In this document: positions 41,163 through 54,104 of the stretch, one piece after another
How positions within the stretch are numbered: the first letter of the stretch is position 1
Layout: the number at the start of each line of letters is the position of its first letter
Assembly: GCF_958979055.1 (NCBI RefSeq)
Contig: NC_084894.1
Span: 997,001-1,061,000, forward strand
Origin: Alnus glutinosa
Taxonomy: Eukaryota; Streptophyta; Magnoliopsida; Fagales; Betulaceae
DNA length: 64,000 nt
Direction: 5' to 3'
Notes under the pieces: model-generated
Told to the model about the DNA's origin: nothing
Seen by the model: only the letters and a program-made list of their open reading frames with translations
The model's database searches: none
Position numbers and translations under genes: made by a program

Positions 41163-42130
41163 GTGCAGGATTTGTCAAACCCATGCCAGTGTGCGTGGGT
41201 TTTCTGTCACTACATTTTTGGTCGGATTTGGCGAGGCCATCTGGGTTTCCGGCCGGATCTGGCGAGGTCATCTGGGTTTCGGGCCGGATCTGGCCGAAAC
41301 CCACGCTCAGTATCTCTCTGCCTGGATACAAAGAGAGATTTGACCGGAATACCACGTATTCCGGCCGGTTCTCTCTTCCTCTCTCTTTCTCCGTCGCCGG
41401 CCGGTGTGCGTGGGTGACGGATCTCTCTTCCTCTCTCTCTTTCTCCGTCGCCGTTCGGATCTCTCTTCCTCTTTCCTTCTCTGTCGCCGGCCGGCATATA
41501 TATGAAACATTCAGACCATATTAATATCCAAAAGCTAATTAAAATAAAATAATAAACGGAAAAAAAAAAAAAAAAAAAAAAAAACTAAGTTTGGACGGTT
41601 TTGGGCAAAACCATCTAGAATTTTTCTGGACGGTTTAGGCAAAATCGTCTAAAAATGTTTATGGACGGTTTGGACCAAACCGTCTGAAATTAAGGATGGT
41701 TTTGCCAAAACCGTCTAGAAATTCATTTAGCGACATTATATCCTAGACGGTTTTAAACTGTCTAGAAAAAACCGTTTGGAATTGTTTCCAGACGGTTTTA
41801 AACCGTCCAGAATTTGCTTTTTTTTTTTTTGGTAGTGACACCACAACCTCGGAGGACTGGAGGATCAGAATATCATAACATTACGTTACCCAAAAACAAT
41901 AATAATAAAAATAAAAATAATGTAAAATCAATCTTAATGTTTGTACCGATTTGTAATAAGTTTTTAGGGATTTAAAAAGTAACTTAAAATTTCATATGGT
42001 AATCATAAATAACAAATAAATTCTTATGTTAACTTCTTATTTAAAATCTTTGCAGAAACTATTAGTATGTCACATTATCCCCAATCCGCATTTGGCACGT
42101 TTCCTTTTATAAAAAATAAAATAAAATAAA

Positions 42131-44170
<2,040 letters not shown>

Positions 44171-45197
44171 ATGAGAGACAAGGCTTTCTATTCCTTTTTG
44201 AATAGCCCAAGGTTTGATGGGCCTCCAATGAATTTAAAAGAGTTGTCTCCTCCTCCTTATTCTTTCTCTTTGCTCTTATTTATAGGATTATGGGCGGTTT
44301 AAGCGGCTGCGGGCTAAAACGATGAAGCTTCAATTGTAAAAAGTTAAAATGATGAGACATCTTAAAATCATTCATTGACGACTGACGCCCTACCTCCAAA
44401 AACAGGTCAAACCAATGTATCCTACGGCCCACAGGCCACAGTGCTCCAAAAGGTCAAACCACGAGTCCCTCTTTCGCTGTGCCTGTGAGGGAAAAAGAAA
44501 AAGAAAAAGAAAGAGAAATAGAAAAGAAACAGGGACCATCGAGCCACGCAAAAGCCTGTCACTCACAACAGGGACCATCCAACCCTATTAACTTGAAGGA
44601 ATGTGTGCACAATCCACATTCACAATTCTTATATAATTTAATACATATCGATAAAGAAGAATGCTAGACATTCAAATATTTTTTTTTTAAGAATTTAGTT
44701 TTAGCTTAATGTGTCATAATTTTATAAGATTTATCATTTTGAGAAGCGTGAATTGTGACACATCAGGTTAAAACCAAATTAAATTCTAAAAAAAAATGTT
44801 GAGATGTCTAGCATTTTTTATTGGTGAGATTCATGCATATGGGTCTTATCATGCATGGATCTCATCAATATTTTTTGAGTTGCATGTGTAAGAGTTGTGA
44901 ATTTGGGTTATACAAAAATCATTTTCTTAACTTAAATTTTGGAGGTTCTTTCAAACTCTTCTACATGACTATCGTCTACAATTATTTGTTTAAAATTTAA
45001 GAAAATTCAAACGGAAAAGTGTGAGATACCAATTATAGAATTTATTCATCGAATAAGTGGTTGAGCAGTCGACTTATGGAACCTACTGCCCGAATTTAAG
45101 AGCGAGTAATTATAGAATTTAGACTATCTTAATCCTTTTTTCTTTATGCATGTTTTGATGCCAGCCTTTTTGGGTGACCGCACCACCATAACCCCTC
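44171..45197. other. Intergenic, duplicated segments, no gene
   Basis: 44290-44580 and 45160-45197 resemble 27855-27990 and 29460-29850. Between them is AT-rich DNA with an inverted repeat (TTAGCTTAATGTGTCATAAT at 44701 against ATTGTGACACATCAGGTTAA near 44752), a probable small MITE. Confidence 0.45.
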
Positions 45198-45889
45198 AAA
45201 GAATCTAGTGTTGATGCGGCAATGGCTATGGATCCACTCTTTATTGTAGCATAGATCTGAAAATTGTAATGCTATTGTTAATTGTAGGAGTTCATATATG
45301 AGCAATGGGTTATAAACACTATCATACCATATAAAGTGGTGATTTAAGGTTATAAGGACACATGTTCATCAATTTTATACTTCATCATAGAAAATAAATT
45401 CTTCTAAGCATTTTAACCTGAGCTACACGTTTTCTTTTGAAATTTCTTTTTATTTGCAAGCTACATATGCACCCAGTGTGTCTTGAATCCACCTCCATCC
45501 CACTATAATGGGTGAGAAAGCACATTTTGAGGGGCGTTGAAGTCCCGAACTCACCCTATACCCTGTTCTTCTTATAGGGGAGGAAGTACCCTATGAGGTC
45601 TTAAAACTACAACCTCAACCTTCAATCCATTCTTACACGAAAGAAGTGTCATTTGAACCAGAGCTCATTATCTTATAAAGAGTAATGCTAGTTAATAGAC
45701 TCTTGTACAACTGTCTGTATAAGAGTATACTAAATAGAATTACTTTCTTATAAACTATGAAATGAATTTAAGCCTACATTCTCTGTTTCTCTCTCTCTCT
45801 CTCTTTCTCACACACACACACACCTATTATTATTTTATATATATATATATAGTGATGGAACTAGAGGGGGGGCTGGTGGGGGCCATGGC
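45198..45889 (-). pseudogene. Displaced fragment of MTP8 (part of exon 3 and intron 2)
   Basis: Near-identical to 7556-8267: the first about 60 bp of MTP8 exon 3, its acceptor, then most of intron 2 including the CT/CA and TA microsatellites and the left part of the hAT-like MITE. Copying stops inside GGGGGCCATGGC. Differences include a 20-bp loss in the hairpin MITE and an expanded CA run. It has no function as a gene. The right border touches a glycosyltransferase pseudogene exon. Confidence 0.93.
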
Positions 45890-47686
45890 ATCACCTTCAA
45901 GATCACTCATCTAAGAAGGAAGCATAAAGAACAAAAATAAATAATAGTGATCCCAATTGGAACTCATGATACTTGCGAAAACCAATCAATATAGAGCACA
46001 AAAATAAATGAACCTGTCAATATTAATTAATTGATGGAGATTGATCATTAGATAAGAATTGCTTAAATAACAATGGTAACAGTGCTGAAAGCACAACCAC
46101 AATATGCTGCAAAAATTTAACAAAGATACAAGGGAAATGTAAGACATACGGCAAGCAATGTCTGCACATAGTGTTCATCGGGAATACAGTTATGTTGCTT
46201 CTGAAGTTTCTGCATTTGGTATTTAGGCCAAAATCAGAACACATTATCATTCAATTGAAAGGGGAACATATATATTTCTTTAGCATAAGATAAAGGGAAC
46301 TGTCGCAAGAACATCTGCAAGACAATCTATAAGATATAAGCTTAACTCCTCCTTCACTATAAGCCATGTAAACCTACATGAAGAGAGTAACTTTATTTCT
46401 TTTTTGGCATTTATATGCGTGCCACTTGATTTACTATGGGCATATTCAGTGCTGCTGCTAGAAGAGCAAGGGAAAATACAAAAGAAGAAGAAACATCCAA
46501 GTATAGAAGTTATAATAAAATCTATATGTCAAAAGGGTATGAATTTGCAAGTGCATTTCCCATATTGATGAAGCTGATGCTTCAGCTTCATAAAAAAAAA
46601 AAAAAAAATATTGATGAAGCTGATGCTCTTCAAATTATTGACTGCATGTAAACTCTATTATAGACTGATACCTCAAATTTATTTACTTAAACTAGAAACC
46701 AGTAAATTGTTACACATGAGAAATTGTTTTTGCAAAATATGATATTAAAGAAATTGTTTGTAGATAAAGGTAAGAGAAACTATCTTCTACATCTATCAAC
46801 AAAAGTCAGCAATCAAAGATCACTTACAATATTCAGCTTTCCCTATCTTGCATCTACAGGGGGGCGTCTCTGCAATAGGAGAAGCACTGAAAATAAGTTG
46901 TTGCATATTGAAAAAACTGAAATTTCAGCTTTGGACTACTTCCTGTCAACTAGAAATTTTCTACAGCGTAAGGTCACAATTGTAAGACCAACCATGCATT
47001 GTTTTAACTTAGAAATAAAGAAGAAAAGCATAAGAATACATATAAAAACAATGTCATACTCTCAACATGGTAAAGGTACACATCATTATTTTTTAATTAG
47101 CAAAAGATATGAATGCAAAAGTTTTTAATGGCGGACAAAACATTTATGCAGAGGTACGTAGCTTTCAAAACCAGTGTAATTTTGCTAATTAACCTTACTT
47201 TTTTATAAATGATCACAAAGAAACACATTTGAAGTTTTGAGCACCACATCAGAGTAAGGGTACACATGTATGAAACCTGATATAAAACACTCAATTACAT
47301 ACCTTGCAAAACTTCTTGAATACTGAAAGAATATCTTCATCATCTACAATGACTTCTGCATGGCTTCGAACTAAAGTGATCCACTGCAATTGCAAAATCA
47401 AAATCATCTTAGAGCGCATAGTATGAATCTGTAGCAATAAAAATGCGCATTTCTATCCTGATCCTAGGTTAAATGATAATGACATCTAAACAACTAGCGC
47501 TTTTGAAGACTGTTTATTTCGCTCCCCAAACAAAGAAGACTGGCTCTACAACCTACAAAGTGGAACTGATGGTCTTTAACAAAAGTAGTTCCCAGAGTTA
47601 AGGCCAGGCTCAAGAAGCAACATCCTGTGGGTATCTACAGCAACTTCTTATATCCACATTTCACACAACTTAAACCCCTGAATCTA

Positions 47687-50600
47687 GATTTTGCTCATCT
47701 TTTCTCCACTTCTGGGTCAGCTGAGACTCCAGATTTCCTTCATTTATTTGAGCCAATGATATCCGATGAGGTTAACCAGGACCTTTGTGCTATTCCTTCG
47801 GAACAGGAAATTTCTGAGGTCCTCTTTAGTATTGGTGCTACCAAAGCCCCTGGACCTGATGGATTTACGGGATTTTTTTTTTTCAGACATATTGGAGTAC
47901 TGTCAAAGAAGTGGTCCTCAATTGTGTTTGGGATTTTTTTAGGGGACATCACCTTCTGCGGGAGCAAAATCATACCTTTATTGCTCTTAACCTGAAACGT
48001 CTGGGACCTTTCATGGTAAATCATTTTCGACCTATCAGTTTGTGCAACCTTGTCTATAAACTTATTTCGAAGATTTTGGCCAATCGCTTAAAAGGTATCC
48101 TTCACCTGTTCATCTCTCCCCAACAATCTGCTTTTGTTCCATCACGAACTATTCAAGATAGCTCCATCTTGGCACAGGAATTGTTGCATACTCTTAAATC
48201 TAAACAAGGTCGGGGGGCCTTATGGCTGTTAAAGTAGACATGGAAAAGGCTTTTGATCGAATGGAATGGGAATTCCTTTTATCCATCTTGGGTAAGCTGG
48301 GTTTTCATCCTACCTGGATTTCGTGGATTCACATTTGTATATCTACCACCTCCTTTTCTATTCTCATTAATGGCCCTCCATTTGGGATGTTTTCCCCCTC
48401 CTGGGGTCTTCGGCAAGGGGACCCTTTATCCCCTTTCCTTTTCATCCTCAGTACAGAAGTTCTTTCTCGTTTGATTCATCATCAGAAGTCTATAGGTCTT
48501 CTTAAAGGCATTAAAATAGGGAAGCACTGCCCCCCTATAACTCACCTTTTATTTGCTGACGATCTCCTCATTTTTGCCAAAGCTACTTTAACTGAGGCTC
48601 ATACTATCAAATCCTGTTTAGATTCCTATTGTGCTTGGTCTGGGCAACAGGTCAATGAGGCTAAATCCTCCATTCTCTTCAGTAAAAATACCTTGGCCTC
48701 AACGATTAGAAGCATTAAGGGTATTATTCCTTTCCATGATTCATCCTTATCAGCTACTTATCTCAGTCTTCCGTACTTTCTTGGGAACTCCAAGAAGAGA
48801 GCGTTTCAACCGATTCTGGATAAGGTTTTACATAAAATTGAGGGTTGGAGAGCCAAAACTCTCTCTCAGGCTGGCCGTATAGTTCTTATCAAGGCTACTG
48901 CTTCGGCTATTCCATCTTATGCCATGAGCACCTTTCTTCTGCCTGATTCCCTGTGTTCTTTGCTAGATCGCCATTTTAAAAATTTCTGGTGGGGTTTTCC
49001 TCGTGGTAAAGCCAGAAATCTATCTCTCAAGTCTTGGCGTTCCATCTGTCTTCCTCAGGATAAAGGTGGTTTGGGGATCCGCACTAGGAAGTCTACCAAT
49101 TTAGCTCTTCTGACAAAGCTTGGATGGACATTTATAAATCAGGGCCATAAAGTCTGGGTTCATCAGCTGTCAAAGAAATATATTCCTTATGGGAATTTTT
49201 TCTCAGCCCTCCTGCCCCATCTTCTTCTTGGCTATGGAAAGGTATTCAGAAATGTAAACCTTTCCTTACTGCAAGTGCCTGTCTCCAAGTTTCAATCTCT
49301 TCGGATTTTCCTATCAAGACTACTGCACGGGTTCCTACTCTGTCATCTTTTATTCCTCATGCAAAATTCCCAAATAACAGGGAACAACCGGTGGGTTTTA
49401 TTTCGGATTTTATTCAGACTGGCACGAATAAATGGAATCTCAATGCCCTTCACTCCGTCTTTGATGATGTCTCGGTTTTGGAGATTTCAAAAATTCATAT
49501 TTCTCTCGATACCCAAACCCGTTATTTCTGGACCTTTTCTACCTTCGGCAAGTTTTCTACGAAATCTGCATATCTTCAGCTTCAGGAATCCCTGCCTGCT
49601 CTTCCTGCTTTGGATGGTGTGTCCTCCTCTTTTTGGAAAAAGCTCGGGAAATTAAAGCTAAATGATCGTTCGTGACACTTCCTCTGGAAAATTGCTTGGA
49701 ACATCTTGCCTACTAGAGAACGCTTACAGTCTATTTTTCTTTCACCAGATCCATTGACTCATGTCCATTATGCAATCAGGATGTGGATTCTCTATCCCAT
49801 CTGTTTTTTCGCTGCACCTTTGCTCAGATAATTTGGCGTCTTTCCCCCTGACCGATTGATTCTTCGGTTCTTTCTTTTTCATCAAATGTGGATTGGATTA
49901 AGGTGATTCTCTCTCCTGGGAAATACTTGCATATTCCTCTGGACGAACATCATCATTTCCAAATTTTTGCTGTTGTGGCATGTGATTATTTATGGACTTC
50001 TCGGAACAAGGCTTACCATGACGGTATTTCTATCAATGCCTTATCCTTATCTTGTCAGATTAATAAAGTGGCTAAGGAACACTCATAGGCTTGGTTTTCT
50101 CTTAGCCCTTCGCCGATTATCGAAAAATGGCTTCCTCCTCCTCAGTCTTCATTCAAGATAAACTTTGATATTGCCATCAGGAAAAATTTCTCAGCCCAGT
50201 CAGCAGTTTGCCGCAATCATCAAGGGCAAATCACTAAAGCGGTTTCAATCATCAACCCTCCCTATCAACCAAATATGGGGGAAGCTCTTGCGGCTCAATT
50301 AGCCATCTCCTTGGCTGTCTCTTTGAATCTCTCACAGGTTCTTATTGAAGGCGATTCTCAAACAGTTATCTATGCTTTGCAGGATCCCTCTATTACTCGG
50401 GATTGGACTATTTCTTCTATTATCCATCATACTATTGATTCTATACCACCGCATCTTTCTTGGCTTGCTCGAAAAGTTGATAGAAGTGCAAACTTCTGTG
50501 CTCATTATTTAGCACAAAGGGCCGCAGCCAGCATCACAACTGCCAGCATTCCCAGTTCTTTTTCAAGTTACTTGTCTCCAGGCTCCTCAATCCAAATTGT

Positions 50601-50730
50601 CAACGGGAAGGATCCACCCTCTTTTGGTTTCTTCTTTTTCTCTTAGTTTTCTCTTGTTCTTGTTTTTAGTTTCGGTCTGTTGTTGGGTTGTTCCCTACGT
50701 ACTTATAAAAAAGAAAAAAAAAAAAAAAAA
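47687..50730 (+). mobile_element. L1-type LINE, 5'-truncated, with reverse transcriptase and RNase H
   Basis: Flanked by 11-bp duplications CCCTGAATCTA (47676-47686 and 50731-50741), with an A-rich tail at 50707-50730. Reverse transcriptase blocks appear in order: KAPGPDGF, FRPISLCNLVYKLISK, DMEKAFDRMEW, LRQGDPLSPFLF, and the catalytic FADDLLIF (FADD box) in the frame 48222-49655. An RNase H-like part follows at about 50150-50630 (LIEGDSQTVIYAL). Frameshifts near 47870-47990 and 48220 and stops near 49675 show it is dead. The endonuclease half is missing. It lies in an intron of the GT14 pseudogene, antisense. Confidence 0.9.
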
Positions 50731-51504
50731 CCCTGAATCTAAGCCAACTTGTCTAACATTTTGTCACACATAAGAGTACCAAAGTAAGAGAAGTATATGT
50801 TAAATCGAAGTTTACTTCTTTGTCAACTCTGCAGTACACAGTAAATGGAAACATAAAACAATAATTCTTTTTTATAATTGACCACCAAAGTGGGAGTGAA
50901 GGGGACTATGATGCACGCAAAGGTCATGAAAGATACATAACCTGGGACCCTTTTCGCCATTTCTCCTTTGGTATTATAGGTGACATCTTGGGGTTGTAGC
51001 GGCCCTCCTTCTTATCAAGAAAGCTACAACAAAATTAACGACACAAATCACAACTTAAGAATTCTTCGATTGACAAACAAGTCGAAAGGGTGAAATAATG
51101 GCAAAGAAAACTTTCCATTGATATTGAGCCATCTAAAAAGAATTAGTGCTCAGCACCTCAAGAATTAAAGTCGTCCATCTACCTGTCCATCAAACTCCTT
51201 GGAGAATACATCACATAGTTGTATATGTAGCTAAAGTTGTACAGAGGAACACAACTGCAATATAGAGAAGAGAAACTTTGATGTATACAACATTGCCAAG
51301 TGAACATGACTAGAATATAGAGAAAAAGAAACTTAGATGTACAAAACGTTGGCAAATTAATTCCCCCCCTAACCCCCTACCCCCCCACCCCTACCGTGGG
51401 CAAAAGAAAGGACGACATAACAATTCTGTTGATGGGTAAGCAGACATAATATGATGCAAAAGTTCATTTTCTTGTCCTAGAAGTCACAACACTCTGAATA
51501 AGTT

Positions 51505-53310
51505 GTTCTCTATTTCTTTTGTTCGTCATTGTGATGGAGGCATTTAGTAAGCTGTTCTTCATTTCTGTTCAAAGGGGCTTTCTCTTTGGCTTCTCTGTGG
51601 GCTCTAGTAGCAATGGAGTGATTAATATTTCTCATTTATTATTCGCAAACGATACCTTAGTTTTCTGCAGGGCTAGTCCTGATCATCTTCTCTATCTTCG
51701 TATGTTATTACTGTCCTTTGAAGCTGTTTCAGGTTTGAAGATTAATTTGGATAAGTCAGTTTTGGTTCCTATGGGTCTTGTGGATAATATGGATGATCTT
51801 GCTAGCATTTTGGGCTGTGGAGTCTCTTCTCTTCCTTTAAAGTACCTTGGCCTTCCGTTGGAGGCCCCTTTTAAGGCTAAGTCTAGCTGGGATGAGATAG
51901 TTGAAAAGATCGAGAGACGGCTGGATAGCTGGAAGCGGTTGTATTTGTCGAAGGGTGGCAGAGTAACCTTGATAAAAAACACTCTCTCTAATCTTCCTAC
52001 GTACTTTCTATCTCTACTCCCTATTCCTTCCAGTGTTGCTAGTCTTATAGAGAAGCTGTATCGAGACTTCCTGTGGGGTGGCATAAGTGAAGAATTTAAA
52101 TTTCATCTGGTTAATTGGTCCAAGGTTTGTTCTCCTATATCAAGTGGTGGATTGGGCATCAGGAATTTGAGGATTTTCAATTAGGCTCTTTTAGGGAAGT
52201 GGCTGTGGCACTATGTTCATGAGAGAGAGGCTTGGTGGAAATCTGTAGTAGATGCAAAGTACGGTTCTACTTGGGATGGTTGGTGTTCTCTAGATCCCCC
52301 TGGGTCACATGGAGTAGGGCTATGGAAGAATATTAGGAAAGGGTGGAGTTTGTTTTGCAACCATACCAGACTCTTGTTGGGAAACGGATCTAGGATCCGT
52401 TTTTGGGATGATGTGTGGTGTGGTGAGGTGCCTCTTAAGGAAGCTTTCCCAGTTTTGTATAGCATTGCGCGTGACAAGGATGCTCTTGTTGCAGACCATT
52501 TGGTTGTGGTGAGCGGGTCTTATCAGTGGGATGTTAGTTTCTTCCGAGCGGCCCACAACTGGGAGGTGGATGTATTGGCCTCATTTTTCTCTTTGTTGTA
52601 CTCAACCAGAGTGAATTATGATGGGGAGGATCAGCTTTGGTGGTCTCCTTCTCACAAAGGGAAATTTGATGTTAGATCTTTCTATAAGGCTCTTGCTTGC
52701 AAAGAGGCTATTCATTTTCTCTGGAAAAGTATTTGGCGGACCAAAGTTCCCTTGAAAGTGGCTTTCTTTGCTTAGACGGCAGCGCAAGGGAAGATCCTTA
52801 CCTTGGACAATCTCAGGAAGAAGCGTGTCATTGTGATTGATAGATGTTGCATGTGCAAAATGAATGGGGAGTCAGTGGATCACCTTCTTCTCCATTGTGA
52901 GGTTGCACGTGCCCTGTGGAACGTCATCTTTAGTCGCTTCAGTCTGTCTTGGGTTATGCCTCTTCGGGTGGTAGATTTATTCGCTTGTTGGTGGACGGGT
53001 GGTCACTCCCGGAGTGCAGCGGTGTGGAAGATGGTCCTTTGTTGCCTTTTGTGGTGCTTATGAAGGAAACGTAATGATAGGCAGTTTGAGGACAAAGAAA
53101 TAACCATTGAGGATCTCATTTCCTTTTTCTTTCATTCTTTGTACTCTTGGTCAGCTGCGTTCCTCGCACATCTAACGTTTAGTTTTAATGATTTCTTTGT
53201 ATTGTTTTATACTTCCTCTTAGATGCCTTTCTTGTATACTTCCTGTGTACTTGATTGCGCTTTGCACTTTTTTAATGATATTTCTCTTACTTATAAAAAA
53301 AAAATAAAAG
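51505..53310 (+). mobile_element. Second L1-type LINE, strongly 5'-truncated
   Basis: Begins within the reverse transcriptase palm ([12 protein letters not shown]) and continues through FANDTLVF (the FADD catalytic box with Asp to Asn), [24 protein letters not shown] and GGLGIRNL. A zf-RVT-like C-terminal part follows ([34 protein letters not shown]). Stops at 52182, 52773 and 53061 break it, and it ends with a poly-A-like tail near 53289-53308. It differs in sequence from the LINE at 47687, so the two are separate lineages. It lies in another intron of the GT14 pseudogene. The exact 5' edge and target duplication are not clear. Confidence 0.88.
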
Positions 53311-53769
53311 TAAGAAAATAACCAAATTCATTTATATTGCACAATAGCAGAATGAGACTAGTGCAATGGTGATTCTAAGTCGTATGCAGATTTTTTAAGC
53401 ATTTAGAAAGCCCCTGAATAACGGAAATATATATAATTCATTTGTTATAATGGTAAGGGCATCGACCTGTCAGAGAGTAGAACAAATCTTTGATTTGCTG
53501 GATCCTCAAGAGTTGCCTCAAGTAACAACTTCTCCGCGGCAATCATACTTGATTCTCCCCATCCCACCTGCAATACATGACCACCCAATTCACATTCATG
53601 TCAACAACATCCAATAACCAAAAGGAGATTAAAACAAAAGTAATTAGCACTACATTTGGTCTCCAAGAATATATGGGAAAACAAGGGAAATAAAAATTTT
53701 AGTCTTAAATTTTCAATACTGAATATATCTTAGCTCGGTTATCCATATCATCACTATTTAGCTTACTTG

Positions 53770-54099
53770 TCAGAGTTTTCAATATTAACGAAAAGAAAAG
53801 GAGAAATGTAAAATAGAAAAGATTTTTTAAAAAATGACTACCCGGCCCCTTTGACGGATATGGCAACCGGACCACCTCATAGACGATGCAAAAAGAATTG
53901 CTATCAGCGTGGCTTAAAGGGCTCCTAGGTAAATATAACCCTATACTAAAATAAAAAGTAAAATGTTTAATTATTTAATTAGTATTGTAACATAAAACGA
54001 ATGCTTACTGTCGGTTTTTATATATTGGCTATATTATGTCGATAAAAACGTTACCATATCGGGAACTTCGTATTTCCCTGCAGCCCATCCGGATAGCTT
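53770..54099. repeat. Third copy of the block upstream of the BPG2-type gene
   Basis: Closely matches 21455-21775 (GAAAAGGAGAAATGTAAAAT, CGGATATGGCAACCG, TTATGTCGATAAAAACGTTA), then jumps directly to the equivalent of about 21905 (CCCTGCAGCC). This marks a 150-bp deletion relative to the first copy, bounded by TTTCC on both sides. Confidence 0.8.
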
Positions 54100-54104
54100 G
54101 AAGT

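Larger units (their letters stand above)
39739..41837. mobile_element. Complete non-autonomous CACTA element with ACA target duplication
   Basis: The left end CACTACAAAAAAAAA and right end TTTTTTTTTTTGGTAGTG (complement CACTACCAAAA) are flanked by ACA at 39736-39738 and 41838-41840, the 3-bp duplication of CACTA transposons. Subterminal regions (39760-40015 and 41590-41820) carry many direct and inverted copies of GACGGTTT/AAACCGTC. No transposase is present. The 2.1-kb interior has GC-rich filler and a Cassandra-type unit. It lies in DNA copied from upstream of the BPG2-type gene, so it arrived after that duplication; the intact locus lacks it. Confidence 0.9.
45890..53567 (-). pseudogene. 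GT14 (DUF266, core-2/I-branching-like) glycosyltransferase pseudogene
   Basis: Minus-strand exons with GT-AG borders and joining phases: 53567-53467 (VGWGESSMIAAEKLLL..., DPANQRFVLLSD), 51254-51183 (CVPLYNFSYIYNYVM), 51023-50942 (EGRYNPKMSP, PKEKWRKGSQ), 47383-47303 (WITLVRSHAEVIVDDED), 46869-46828 (RRPPVDAR-stop-GKLNI), 46209-46150 (KLQKQHNCIPDEHYVQTLLA) and a stub 45910-45890 (MSDLEG). These follow the plant DUF266/GT14 family in order. An in-frame TAG at 46843-46845 replaces what is usually Lys. The 5' exons are missing beyond 53567, where duplicated DNA starts at about 53770, and the 3' end is cut by the MTP8 fragment. Two LINEs sit in its introns on the opposite strand. Intact genes of this family encode Golgi type II membrane proteins. 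Confidence 0.88.
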
